Translations under genes and position numbers: made by a program | The notes under the pieces: model-generated | What the model saw: the letters and a program-made list of their open reading frames with translations, nothing else | Database searches by the model: none | Told to the model about the DNA's origin: nothing | Shown here: positions 8,301 to 16,267 of the stretch, piece by piece | How the letters are laid out: every line of letters starts with the position of its first letter | Position numbering within the stretch: the first letter of the stretch is position 1 | Assembly: GCF_003259315.1 (NCBI RefSeq) | Contig: NZ_QLLT01000017.1 | Span: 124,001-188,000 of the forward strand | DNA: 64,000 nucleotides | Direction: 5' to 3' | Origin: Kitasatospora sp. SolWspMP-SS2h | GTDB lineage: Bacteria; Actinomycetota; Actinomycetes; Streptomycetales; Streptomycetaceae

Positions 8301-11018
8301 GACCGGCTCACCGCCGACGGCGGCCCGCCCGACCGGACGGTCCACCTGTGGACCGTCGGCCCGCGCCGCCCCGTCGACGAGACCCTGCAACGCGGCTTCC
8401 ACAGCCTGCTCCGGCTCGACCAGGCCCTCACCGCCGCCGCCCCCGGCACCCCGCCGCACCTCACCGTCGTCTCCAGCGACGCCCACGCCGTCCTCGGCAC
8501 CGAACCCCTCGCCCCGGAGAAGGCCACCGTCACCGGGCCCGTCCTCGTCCTGCCGCTGGAACAGCCCGGCACCACCTGCCGCGCCGTCGACGTCTCGCTG
8601 CCGCCCGGCCGCCGCTGGAGCGCCGCCGACACCGACCTGCTGTACGCGGAACTGCTCGACCCGACCACCCGCCCGCTCACCGCGCTGCGCGGCCGCCACC
8701 GCTGGGAGCGCACCCACCGGCCGGTCCGGGTGGAGGCCGCCGCGGACGGCCGCACCCCGCTGCGCGAGCACGGCGTCTACCTGATCACCGGCGGCTTCGG
8801 CGGCATCGGACTCACCCTCGCCCGGCACCTCGCCACCGCCGTCGCGGCCCGGCTGGTCCTGGTCGGCCGCACCCCGCTGCCGCCCCGCGCGCAGTGGGCG
8901 GCGCTGCTCGCCGACGGCCGGGCGGACGGCGCGGCGGCCGAGCGGGTCCGGGCCGTGCTGGAACTCGAGGGGCTCGGCGCGCAGGTGATGACCGCCGCCG
9001 CCGACGTGGCCGACGCCGCCGCCCTCCAGCGGGTCGCCGACCGGGCGGTGGAGCGGTTCGGCGCCGTCCACGGCATCGTGCACGCCGCCGGGGTGCCCGC
9101 CGCCGGCCTCGCCCAGCTCAAGACCGCCGAGGCCGCCGACCGGGTGCTCGACCCCAAGGTGCGCGGCGGCCTGGCGGTCGACGCGCTCGCCCGCCGGCTG
9201 GCACCCGACTTCACCGTGCACTGCTCCTCCAGCCTGGCGCTGACCGGCGGCGTCGGACAGGTCGACTACGTCGCCGCCAACGCCTTCCTGGACGCCCTGG
9301 CGCAGTACGGCGACGCCACCGGCGGCCCGCGCACCGTCTCGGTCGACTGGGACGGCTGGCAGGAGGTCGGCATGGCCTTCCGCACCCTCGGCCCGGGCGG
9401 CCACCGGGACGCCGCCGCCCCGGCCGCCCGGACCGGCCCCGTCGACCACCCGCTGCTGGACGCCTGCCTGCGCGACGACGACACCGTCGCGGTGTACGCG
9501 GCGGCGCTCAGCGTGGCCGGGTCCTGGCTGATCGACGAGCACCGGATGGCCGGCAACGCCGTCGTCCCCGGCACCGGCCACCTCGAACTCGTCCGGGCCG
9601 CCCACGAGCACCAGAGCGGCGACCCCCGGGCGGTGCTGGAGGACGTCACCTTCCTCTCCCCGGTGGTGGTCGGCGAGGACCGGCAGCGCGACCTGCGGGT
9701 GGTGCTCGACAAGCGGCACACCCCGGCGCGGTTCGCCGTGGTCAGCCGCGAGGGCGCGCCCGGCGGCGGGCCGGCGGACGGCGCGGCCGGGCCGGGCGGC
9801 GCGGGATCGGACGGTGCGGGGCCGGACGACGGCGACGGCTGGCAGGTGCACGTGACCGGCGCCGTCGGCCCGGTCGGCGACGACACCGCCCCGCCCCGCC
9901 GGTACGACCCGGCCGAGCTGGTCGCCCGGGCCGGCATGCGCGACCTCGGCGCCCTCACCCACACCGGGCCGATGGGCTTCGGCCCGCGCTCGCACTGCCT
10001 GCGCCGGGTGCACCTGGGCGAGAAGGAGGCGCTCGCCGAACTCGAACTGCCCGCGCGGTTCGCCGCCGACCTGGACCGGATCGCGCTGCACCCCTCGCTG
10101 CTCGACCTGGGCGCGGGCTTCCACGGCATGAACCTCGCCGAGGAGTTCCGCATCCCGCTCCGCTACGGCCGCCTCACCCTGCTCGCCCCGCTGCCGCGCC
10201 GGATCTACAGCCACCACCGCTTCCACGAGGCGGACCGCCGCGGCAAGGAGACCTTCACCGCCGACTTCACGCTGCTCGACGGGACCGGCCTGGAGACCGT
10301 CCGGGTCGAGGACTTCGTCCTCAAGCGGGTCGCCGACCTGGAGACCCGGCTCGGCGCGCTGCGCGACGGCACCTCCCGGGAGACCGCCGCCTACCGCTTC
10401 CCGCCCGCCGCCGCCCCGGCCGCCCGCCCCGGCGACGCCGGACCGCTCCGCGACCACCTGGACCACGGCATCCGGCCCGCCGAGGGCGTCGAGGCGCTGC
10501 TGCGGCTGCTCACCGCCGGCCTCGGCCCGCAGGTCGCGGTGGTCGCCAAGGACCTGGACGCGGTGTTCGCCGACATCCGCGCCCACCGGATCGGCGCCCC
10601 CGGGCCGCAGGACGCCCCGGACACCGGGCGGCCGGACGGCGCGCTCCACCCGCGCCCCGGCCTGCTCACCGCGTACGCCGAGCCCCGGGACGACACCGAG
10701 ACCGGGCTCGCCGAACTGTGGGCGGACCTGCTCGGCCTGGAGCGGGTCGGCGTGCACGACGAGTTCTTCGAGCTCGGCGGCCACTCGCTGCTCGGCCTGC
10801 AACTGGCGGCCCGGATCCGCCGCCGGTTCGGCGTCGACCTGCCGCTGAACACCCTGTTCGAGGCGCTCACGGTGGCGGAGCAGGCCGCCGCCCTCCGCCG
10901 CCGCCTCGGCACCGGCACCGGCACCGGCATCCCGACGACCGGCACCCCGGCCCACCCCCCGACGACCGGCACCCCGACGACCGACGGCACACAGAAGCGG
11001 AGCACAGCACATGTCTGA
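5301..11018 (+). CDS. Type I polyketide synthase module, KS-AT-KR-DH-ACP
   Basis: 1905 residues. KS has Cys181 in 'QSACSTSLVAVH' and the two His in 'ETHGSGTSLGDP' and 'KGNIGHTHAASG'. AT has Ser644 in 'GYSIGEYTAAHLAG' and 'HAFHSHLMDP', a signature usual for malonyl-type ATs. A KR structural subdomain starts at 'DWFHTPVWESLP'; catalytic KR has 'GGFGGIG' near residue 1164 and Tyr1323 in 'DYVAANAF'. DH follows KR: His1414 in 'HRMAGNAVVP' and Asp1602 in 'LHPSLLDLG'. The ACP has Ser1829 in 'LGGHSLLGLQL'. A Thr/Gly repeat tail ends it. No ER, methyltransferase or integral TE is seen. DH after KR reverses the usual DH-KR order. It overlaps the hydroxymalonyl-ACP genes by 8 bases, suggesting that extender is used here. 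Confidence 0.93.
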   Translation: MEHADDTTGLEIAVIGLACRFPGADGPEQYWENLRTGTESITFFTPGELAARGVPEALRTDPDYVAAQGVLAGADRFDADFFGMSPKEADLTDPQHRVLLRCAWEALEDSGHDPRAVPGQVGVYAGTYYNSYVDHVDGLIDPDDPGEVFARNLANERDFLATRIAYKLDLSGPALTVQSACSTSLVAVHLACQALLSGACDTALAGGATVRAHQHQGYLFQPGGIFSADGHCRPFDAAAQGTVAANGVGVVVLKRLEDALADGDPVRAVIKGSAVGNDGAERIGFTAPGVAGQARVIRAALEAAEVDPATIGYVETHGSGTSLGDPIEIEALGRAFGGLPPGSCAIGAVKGNIGHTHAASGVAGLIKTVLALQHRQIPPSLHFDVPNPAVDFAAVPFRVNTRLTDWPADRGPRRAGVSSFGMGGTNAHVVLEEAPAPAARRAPGRRRVLLPLAARTATALEAATDRLADRLDGAAPPDLAGTARTLQTGRRHFGHRRFLVAEDTARAARALRERTPGTVRTGHHDGTPREVALVLPGLGEQRPGMGRELYEAEPVYRAALDRCAEGFRPHLGLDLRELLHPAGAADTAAAGPDLRRMLRGPAAADRTELDRTRYAQPATFAVEYALARLWESWGVRLAALIGYSIGEYTAAHLAGVLSLDDALKLVAHRARLIDGLPAGAMLAVPLPERAVLGLLGDDLSPAAVNGPELCVVAGTDEAVAALEARLAADGVAARRLQTTHAFHSHLMDPITEEFADLAAGVALHPPTVPYVSNVTGDWADADLVTDPGYWVRHLRRPVRFADGVRRLWERPGRVLLETGPGQSLTSLALQLRPAGAAPGVALASMPGRFDRQGEERFLLNTAGALWAAGVDLDWSALGGGAGAARVSLPPYPFEESRHWIDPAPRRTAPRPGLARRADLADWFHTPVWESLPARPQAAPGGPSSWLLFTDEAGVGDALAARLRRDGHRVSTVRAGRGWGELGDDAYRIDPASAADHRRLVDRLTADGGPPDRTVHLWTVGPRRPVDETLQRGFHSLLRLDQALTAAAPGTPPHLTVVSSDAHAVLGTEPLAPEKATVTGPVLVLPLEQPGTTCRAVDVSLPPGRRWSAADTDLLYAELLDPTTRPLTALRGRHRWERTHRPVRVEAAADGRTPLREHGVYLITGGFGGIGLTLARHLATAVAARLVLVGRTPLPPRAQWAALLADGRADGAAAERVRAVLELEGLGAQVMTAAADVADAAALQRVADRAVERFGAVHGIVHAAGVPAAGLAQLKTAEAADRVLDPKVRGGLAVDALARRLAPDFTVHCSSSLALTGGVGQVDYVAANAFLDALAQYGDATGGPRTVSVDWDGWQEVGMAFRTLGPGGHRDAAAPAARTGPVDHPLLDACLRDDDTVAVYAAALSVAGSWLIDEHRMAGNAVVPGTGHLELVRAAHEHQSGDPRAVLEDVTFLSPVVVGEDRQRDLRVVLDKRHTPARFAVVSREGAPGGGPADGAAGPGGAGSDGAGPDDGDGWQVHVTGAVGPVGDDTAPPRRYDPAELVARAGMRDLGALTHTGPMGFGPRSHCLRRVHLGEKEALAELELPARFAADLDRIALHPSLLDLGAGFHGMNLAEEFRIPLRYGRLTLLAPLPRRIYSHHRFHEADRRGKETFTADFTLLDGTGLETVRVEDFVLKRVADLETRLGALRDGTSRETAAYRFPPAAAPAARPGDAGPLRDHLDHGIRPAEGVEALLRLLTAGLGPQVAVVAKDLDAVFADIRAHRIGAPGPQDAPDTGRPDGALHPRPGLLTAYAEPRDDTETGLAELWADLLGLERVGVHDEFFELGGHSLLGLQLAARIRRRFGVDLPLNTLFEALTVAEQAAALRRRLGTGTGTGIPTTGTPAHPPTTGTPTTDGTQKRSTAHV

Positions 11019-11880
11019 CATCCACACGGTCGGCGTGGTCGGCGCCGGCGTCATGGGCACCGGCCTGGCGCAGGCGCTCGCCCAGACCGGCCACCGGGTC
11101 CTGCTGGTCGACCGGACGCCGGAGATCCTGGCCGCCGCCGAGCGGACGGTCCGTCAGGGCCTGCGCTTCGCCGGGCTGCTGGGCGACCGGGGCCCGCGGG
11201 AGGACCAGCGGACCGTCCTGGGGCGGATCACCTCCAGCACCGACTACGAGGGCTTCGACGACGCCGACTTCGTGATCGAGAACGTCACCGAGGACTGGGA
11301 CCTGAAGAAGGGCGTCTACCGGCGGCTGGACGCGATCTGCCCGGAGCGCACCGTGTTCGCCGCCAACACCTCGGTCATCCCGATCACCCGGATCGGCGCG
11401 GCCACCTCCCGCCCGGCCCACGTCCTGGGCATGCACTTCATGAACCCGGTGCCGCTCAAGCCCACGGTGGAGGTGATCCGCGGCCACCACACCTCCGCCG
11501 CGACGCTGGACGCCGCCCGCACCCTGCTCGCCCAACTGGGCAAGGAGGGAATCCTGGTGGAGGACTCGCCGGGCTTCGTCAGCAACCGGGTCCTGATGCT
11601 CACCGTGAACGAGGCCGTCTACCTGGTCCACGAGGGGGTGGCCGCCGCCGAGGAGGTCGACCGGATCTTCAGGACCTGCTTCGGCCACACCATGGGCCCG
11701 CTGGAGACCGCCGACCTGATCGGCCTGGACACCATCCTGCAGTCCGTCGAGGGCCTGTACGCCGCGTTCAGCGACAGCAAGTACCGGCCGTGCCCGCTGC
11801 TGGTGCGGATGGTCGACGCCGGACTGCTCGGCCGCAAGAGCGGCCAGGGCTTCTACAGCTACGCCACCGCGCTGCGCTGA
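11011..11880 (+). CDS. 3-hydroxyacyl-ACP dehydrogenase of hydroxymalonyl-ACP pathway (FkbK-type)
   Basis: 289 residues of the 3-hydroxyacyl-CoA dehydrogenase family: NAD-binding 'GAGVMG' at residues 11-16, then 'NTSVIPITRI' and 'GMHFMNPVPLKPTVEVI', and a C-terminal helical domain 'GPLETADLIGLDTI'. In FK520-type clusters FkbK oxidises the C3 hydroxyl of glyceryl-S-ACP. Neighbouring FkbJ-, FkbI- and FkbH-type genes make this role more likely than beta-oxidation. It is coupled to the PKS by an 8-base overlap. The intergenic stretch after it holds a 4-unit tandem repeat. Confidence 0.88.
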   Translation: MSDIHTVGVVGAGVMGTGLAQALAQTGHRVLLVDRTPEILAAAERTVRQGLRFAGLLGDRGPREDQRTVLGRITSSTDYEGFDDADFVIENVTEDWDLKKGVYRRLDAICPERTVFAANTSVIPITRIGAATSRPAHVLGMHFMNPVPLKPTVEVIRGHHTSAATLDAARTLLAQLGKEGILVEDSPGFVSNRVLMLTVNEAVYLVHEGVAAAEEVDRIFRTCFGHTMGPLETADLIGLDTILQSVEGLYAAFSDSKYRPCPLLVRMVDAGLLGRKSGQGFYSYATALR

Positions 11881-11920
11881 GCCCCCACCGCACCGGCCCG
11901 CGCCCCTGGCCGCCACCGGC

Positions 11921-11976
11921 CCGAACCGAGAAGCCCGAACCGGGAAGTCCGACCCGAGAAGCCCGACCCGAGAAGA
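11921..11976 (+). repeat. Four 14-bp tandem repeats before the FkbJ-type ACP gene
   Basis: Four copies of the unit CCGAACCGAGAAGC with 1-3 changes occupy most of the 110-bp gap between the FkbK- and FkbJ-type genes. The last unit runs into AGAAGAAGGA, the ribosome-binding site of the ACP gene. Each unit contains GAGAAG or GGGAAG, so the repeat multiplies purine-rich, SD-like stretches. Confidence 0.85.
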
Positions 11977-11990
11977 AGGAACCGCACACC

Positions 11991-12260
11991 ATGACGACGG
12001 CCAACCACAAGCCGCAGATCCTCGCCTTCCTCGCCCAGTTCTTCGGCGAGCACCGGCTCGCCGACGACGAGGACATCTTCGCCTCCGGGTTCGTGAACTC
12101 GCTCTTCGTCATGCAGCTGGTGCTGTTCGTCGAGGGCGAGTTCGGCATCACCGTGGAGGACGAGGACCTGGAACTGGCCAACTTCCGCACGGTGGAAGCC
12201 CTCGACGCGCTCGTCACCCGCAAGCGGGCCGCCGTGGGCGCCACCGCGCCGCGCGCCTGA
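11991..12260 (+). CDS. Dedicated ACP for hydroxymalonyl extender (FkbJ-type)
   Basis: 89 residues. The phosphopantetheine serine is Ser37 in 'FASGFVNSLFVMQLV', with the 'G-F-V-N-S-L' context typical of the FkbJ ACPs. 'VEGEFGITVEDEDLELANF' completes the carrier fold. In the known pathway the FkbH enzyme loads a glyceryl unit on this ACP, and the two dehydrogenases oxidise it in place. The holo-ACP then delivers the extender to the PKS AT. A good ribosome-binding site precedes the ATG, and FkbI/FkbH-type genes follow. Confidence 0.9.
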   Translation: MTTANHKPQILAFLAQFFGEHRLADDEDIFASGFVNSLFVMQLVLFVEGEFGITVEDEDLELANFRTVEALDALVTRKRAAVGATAPRA

Positions 12261-12295
12261 CCCGCCGGACCGGAGAGGAGGCAGGAGAGGGACAG

Positions 12296-13522
12296 ATGGC
12301 CATCCGAGTGCAACTGACCCCGGGCCAGGCCGCGGCGCGGGAGGAGTACGAGTCCTTCGTCCGGGAGGCCGTGGCCCCCCGCGCGGACGACTGGGACCGC
12401 GCCGAGCGGCTCCCCGAGGAGTTCCTGAAGGACTTCGCGGCCCGCGGCCTGCTGGGCGCCGCCGTCCCGGCCGACTACGGCGGCACCGGACTCGACCCGA
12501 TCACCTTCGGGCTGCTCAACGAGGAACTCGGCCGCGGCTGCTCGTCCGTCCGCAGCCTGGTCACCGTGCACGGCATGGCCTCGTACGCGGTCGCCCGCTG
12601 GGGCAGCCGGGACCAGCGCGCGCACTGGCTGCCGAAGTTCGCCACCGGCGAGGCGATCGGCGCGTTCGCGCTCACCGAGCCGGGCGCCGGCAGCGACGTC
12701 AAGGGCCTGCGGACGGCCGCCCGGCGCACCGCCGACGGCTACCTGCTGACCGGCGAGAAGCGCTGGACCACCTTCGGCGCCCGCGCCGACGTGTACCTGC
12801 TGTTCGCCCGGCTGGACGGCCGGGAGGCGGCCTTCCTGGTGCCCCGCGACGCCCCCGGGCTGACCGTCCGGCCGGTCACCGGCGTGCTCGGCACCAGGGC
12901 CTCGATGCTCGCCGAACTCAGCCTGGCGGACTGCCGGGTGCCGGACGGCGCGCTGCTCGGCCGCCCCGGCTTCGGGCTGAGCGCCGTCGCCGCCAGCGCC
13001 CTCGAACTCGGCCGCTACAGCGTCGCCTGGGGCTGCGTCGGCCTCACCCAGGCGTGCCTGGACGCCTCCCTGGACTACGCCGACCGGCGCGAGACCTTCG
13101 GCGTCCGGCTCCGCGACCACCAGCTGGTGCAGCGGATGCTCGCCGACATGGCCACCGGCGCCGCCGCCTCCCGGCTGCTCTGCCAGCAGGCCGGCTGGCT
13201 GCGCCAGGACCGCTCCACCGACAGCCTGCACGCCACCTGGCTCGCCAAGTACCACGCCTCCCGCACCGCGTTCCGGTCCGCCTCCGACGCCGTCCAGGTG
13301 CACGGTGCGCACGGCTGCGGCGACGCCCACCCGGTGCAGCGCTACCTGCGGGACGCCAAGGTGATGGAGATCATCGAGGGCAGTACCGAACTCCAGCAGA
13401 CCACCATCGCCGAGTCCGCCTACCACTCCCGCCCGCGCACCGCCCCCACCGCGACCTCCACTGCCACCTCCGGCCCCACTGCCACCTCCGGCCCCACTCC
13501 CACCGAAAGGGTGACGGCATGA
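12296..13522 (+). CDS. Acyl-CoA/ACP dehydrogenase of hydroxymalonyl-ACP pathway (FkbI-type)
   Basis: 408 residues, a full-length acyl-CoA dehydrogenase: 'FALTEPGAGSDVKGLRTAA' (flavin/substrate loop), 'GEKRWTTFGARADVYLLFAR', 'RRETFGVRLRDHQLVQRMLADM', and the C-terminal 'VQVHGAHGCGDAHPVQRYLRDAKVMEI' region. FkbI-type enzymes complete oxidation of the ACP-bound three-carbon unit to hydroxymalonyl-ACP. The last ~25 residues are a Thr/Ala/Pro repeat (two 18-bp units at 13460-13495). Its stop overlaps the FkbH-type start. Confidence 0.9.
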   Translation: MAIRVQLTPGQAAAREEYESFVREAVAPRADDWDRAERLPEEFLKDFAARGLLGAAVPADYGGTGLDPITFGLLNEELGRGCSSVRSLVTVHGMASYAVARWGSRDQRAHWLPKFATGEAIGAFALTEPGAGSDVKGLRTAARRTADGYLLTGEKRWTTFGARADVYLLFARLDGREAAFLVPRDAPGLTVRPVTGVLGTRASMLAELSLADCRVPDGALLGRPGFGLSAVAASALELGRYSVAWGCVGLTQACLDASLDYADRRETFGVRLRDHQLVQRMLADMATGAAASRLLCQQAGWLRQDRSTDSLHATWLAKYHASRTAFRSASDAVQVHGAHGCGDAHPVQRYLRDAKVMEIIEGSTELQQTTIAESAYHSRPRTAPTATSTATSGPTATSGPTPTERVTA

Positions 13523-14673
13523 CCACCCAGGGCACCGCCGACCCGCAGGAAGGCACCGCCGGCGAGCGGCCCGCCAAGACCGTCAAGTGCGTGGTCTGGG
13601 ACCTCGACCACACCCTCTGGGACGGCATCCTGCTGGAGGACGGCGAGGCGCCGCTCCGCCCCGGACTGCGCGAGGTCATCGTCGAGCTCGACCGCCGCGG
13701 CATCCTGCACTCCGTCGCCAGCCGCAACGACCACGACGCCGCCACCGCCGCGCTGCGCCGGCACGGCCTGCTCGACTACTTCCTCTACCCGCAGATCAAC
13801 TGGAACGCGAAGTCCTCGTCGATCCGCTCCATCGCCGCCTCGCTCAACCTCGGCCTGGAGGCCTTCGCCTTCGTCGACGACGACGCCTTCGAGCGCGGCG
13901 AGGTCGCCTTCGAACTCCCCGAACTGCTGTGCGTCGACGCGGCGGACGCGGCCGGCCTCGCCGACCGGCCGGAGTTCTCGCCCCGGTTCGTCACCGAGGA
14001 CTCCGCCCGCCGCCGCGAGATGTACCGCGCCGACCAGGAGCGCACCCGGGTCGAGCAGGAGTTCACCGGCCCCCAGGAGGCCTTCCTCGCCACCCTCGGC
14101 ATGACGCTCACCGTCCTGCCCGCCCAGGAGGAGGACCTGCGCCGCGCCGAGGAGCTGACCGTCCGCACCCACCAGCTCAACACCACCGGCTACACCTACT
14201 CGTACGAGGAGCTCGACGCCTTCCGCCGCTCCGACACCCACGAACTGCTGGTCGCCCGGCTGGAGGACCGGCACGGCCCGTACGGCACCATCGGCCTGGT
14301 GCTGCTGGCCGGGGACCCGGGCGCCTGGACGGTCAAGCTGCTGCTGATGTCCTGCCGGGTGATGTCCCGGGGCGTCGGCGGCGTGATCATCAACCTGCTG
14401 CGCCGCCGCGCCCGGGCGGCGGGCGTCCGGCTGCTGGCCGAGTACCTGCCCAACGGGCGCAACCGGATGATGCTGATCACCTACAAGTTCACCGGGTTCC
14501 GGCAGCTCACCGACGACGACGGGCCGGCGCTGTTCGAGGCCGACCTGACCGACGTCCCCGGCGACCCGCAGTACCTGACCGTGCAGGCGCCGTCCCTCCA
14601 ACCGCCGTCCCTCCAACCGCCGTCCGCCGAGCCGCCGTCCGGGGAGGACGCGTCAGGGGAGGGCCCGCAGTGA
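13519..14673 (+). CDS. FkbH-type glyceryl-ACP synthase (HAD family)
   Basis: 384 residues. The N-terminal HAD domain has 'VVWDLDHTLWDG' with nucleophile Asp28 and Asp30, 'SRNDHDAA' and 'AFVDDDAFERGEV'. The C-terminal half is acyltransferase-like ('HQLNTTGYTYS', 'LLMSCRVMSRGVG'). FkbH proteins take 1,3-bisphosphoglycerate, remove phosphate and leave a glyceryl unit on the partner ACP, here the one at 11991. The C-terminus has a Pro/Ser/Leu/Gln repeat from a 15-bp tandem. No FkbG-like O-methyltransferase is present in the visible cluster, so the predicted extender is hydroxymalonyl-ACP. Confidence 0.93.
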   Translation: MTTQGTADPQEGTAGERPAKTVKCVVWDLDHTLWDGILLEDGEAPLRPGLREVIVELDRRGILHSVASRNDHDAATAALRRHGLLDYFLYPQINWNAKSSSIRSIAASLNLGLEAFAFVDDDAFERGEVAFELPELLCVDAADAAGLADRPEFSPRFVTEDSARRREMYRADQERTRVEQEFTGPQEAFLATLGMTLTVLPAQEEDLRRAEELTVRTHQLNTTGYTYSYEELDAFRRSDTHELLVARLEDRHGPYGTIGLVLLAGDPGAWTVKLLLMSCRVMSRGVGGVIINLLRRRARAAGVRLLAEYLPNGRNRMMLITYKFTGFRQLTDDDGPALFEADLTDVPGDPQYLTVQAPSLQPPSLQPPSAEPPSGEDASGEGPQ

Positions 14674-15449
14674 GCGCGTCCGGCGGGCCGTGGGTGGTCA
14701 GGACCGCGCCCCACCCCGGCGCCCGGCTCCGGCTGGTCTGCTTCGCCTACGCCGGGGGCGGCAGCTCGGCGTTCGCCGACTGGCCGCGCGGCCTGCCGGA
14801 CGACGTCGAGGTGTGCGCCGTCCGGCTGCCCGGCCGCGAGTCGCGGATCTTCCAGCGGGCCCACACCGACGTCGAGGACCTGCTGCCCGACCTCACCGAG
14901 GCGCTGGCCGAGCACTGCCGGCCCCCGTTCGCCCTGTTCGGGCACAGCATGGGCGCGCTGATCGCGTTCGCCCTCACCCGCCGGCTGCGCGCCCTCGGCG
15001 CGCCCGCCCCCGCGCACCTGGTGGTCTCCGGCCGCCGCGCCCCGCAGCTCGCCCACAACCGGCCGCTGATCCACCACCTGCCGGAGGAGCAGTTCCTGGC
15101 CCGGCTGCGCGAACTCGGCGGCACCCCCGACGCCCTGCTCGCCGACGCCCGGGTGATGCGCCTGGTCCTGCCCGGGCTGCGGGCCGACTTCCAGCTCAAC
15201 GACTCCTACACCCACCGCCCGCAGGAGCCGCTGCCCGTCCCGATCACCGCCTTCGGCGGCCGGGCCGACCCGGACGTCGACCCCGCGGGCCTGGCCGCCT
15301 GGGCCCGGCAGAGCACCGGGGCCTTCACCCTGCGGATGTTCGACGGCGGGCACTTCTTCCTGCACACCGCCCAGGCGGAGGTGCTGGCCGAACTCTCCCG
15401 GCTGCTGCGCCGCCCGGCCGACCGCGGCGCCGGAGCGCTCACCCCGTGA
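14670..15449 (+). CDS. Type II thioesterase
   Basis: 259 residues, alpha/beta hydrolase of the GrsT/RifR-type family: 'FAYAGGGSSAFADWP' (oxyanion region), Ser93 in 'FGHSMGALIAF', Asp in 'FGGRADPDVDP', and the catalytic His in 'DGGHFFLHT'. Such enzymes clear wrongly primed carrier proteins. Because the PKS lacks an integral TE, this one may also release the product, which is inference. The GTG start overlaps the FkbH-type stop by 4 bases, and its own stop overlaps the second PPTase gene. Confidence 0.92.
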   Translation: MSASGGPWVVRTAPHPGARLRLVCFAYAGGGSSAFADWPRGLPDDVEVCAVRLPGRESRIFQRAHTDVEDLLPDLTEALAEHCRPPFALFGHSMGALIAFALTRRLRALGAPAPAHLVVSGRRAPQLAHNRPLIHHLPEEQFLARLRELGGTPDALLADARVMRLVLPGLRADFQLNDSYTHRPQEPLPVPITAFGGRADPDVDPAGLAAWARQSTGAFTLRMFDGGHFFLHTAQAEVLAELSRLLRRPADRGAGALTP

Positions 15450-16237
15450 CCGCGCCCCGCCCCGACCACCGGCCGCCCGACCACCGGCCGCCCGGGCACT
15501 GGCCGCCCGGTCCCGCCGCGCCCGTCCTCGCCCCCGGCGAGGTGCACGTCTGGCGGGCCCGCCTCGACCTGCCCGCGCCCGCCGCGCGCCGGTACGCGGA
15601 CCTGCTCGACGCCGGGGAGCGGGCCCGGGCCGCCGACTGCCGGCTGCCGCTCGAACGCGCCCGCCACGTCGCCGCGCACGGCGCGCTGCGCACCGTCCTG
15701 GCCCGCTACACCGGACGGGCCCCCGCCGACCTCCGGCTGCACCGCACTGCCCGCGGCCGACCCCGCCTCGCCCCGGCCCCCGACACGGCTCCCGACACGG
15801 CGGGGCTCGACTTCAACCTCTCGCACTCCGGCGGCCTCGCGCTGATCGCCGTCACCCGCACCGGCACCGTCGGCGTCGACCTGGAGCTGGTCCGCACCGA
15901 CCTCGACCACCGGGCGATGGCCGCCCGCTTCCTCGACCCGGCCGACGCCCGGCTGATCGCCGCGCTGCCGCCGGCCGCCGGACGGCACGCCTTCTTCACC
16001 CGCTGGACCTGGCGGGAGGCGTACGCCAAGGCCGCCGACGTGCCCGTCCCGCGCCGGCTCAGCACCGGCGCACAGGACCCGACGGCGATCACCGTCGGTC
16101 GGTGGAAACTGAGCAACCTCCCACTGGACAAAGGATATTGTGCGACCGTCGCGGCTTCCGAGCCCTGCGCGCCGGCGCACCGCTGGACCTTGACGCAGGA
16201 CCGGGCCCGCCGGACGACGCCCACCCGTTCCGCCTGA
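15446..16237 (+). CDS. 4'-phosphopantetheinyl transferase (second of two)
   Basis: 263 residues from the GTG at 15446. Sfp/Gsp-type motifs are clear: 'FNLSHSGGLALIAV', 'VGVDLELVR' (Mg ligands) and 'FTRWTWREAYAKA'. Residues ~50-100 contain 'ARHVAAHGALRTVLARY', typical of the Sfp group. The N-terminus begins with a DHRPPDHRPPGH repeat. It differs strongly from the PPTase at 2374, so the two are not a recent duplication. It closes the 4-base-overlap chain that starts at 13519. Confidence 0.9.
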   Translation: MTAPRPDHRPPDHRPPGHWPPGPAAPVLAPGEVHVWRARLDLPAPAARRYADLLDAGERARAADCRLPLERARHVAAHGALRTVLARYTGRAPADLRLHRTARGRPRLAPAPDTAPDTAGLDFNLSHSGGLALIAVTRTGTVGVDLELVRTDLDHRAMAARFLDPADARLIAALPPAAGRHAFFTRWTWREAYAKAADVPVPRRLSTGAQDPTAITVGRWKLSNLPLDKGYCATVAASEPCAPAHRWTLTQDRARRTTPTRSA

Positions 16238-16267
16238 CGAGAACGCGGACGAAAGGAACCGGACCGC

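Noticed and set aside
4572-11060. A 2162-codon open frame on the minus strand opposite the PKS, and many similar long opposite-strand frames
   Set aside because: Gly/Ala/Val/Arg-rich shadow of a high-GC coding strand; no domains, and the plus strand carries clear PKS and ligase motifs.
11991-12260. Tetronate-type glyceryl-ACP pathway
   Set aside because: Tetronate clusters pair FkbH/ACP with a KASIII-like enzyme; here FkbK- and FkbI-type dehydrogenases are present and no KASIII is seen.
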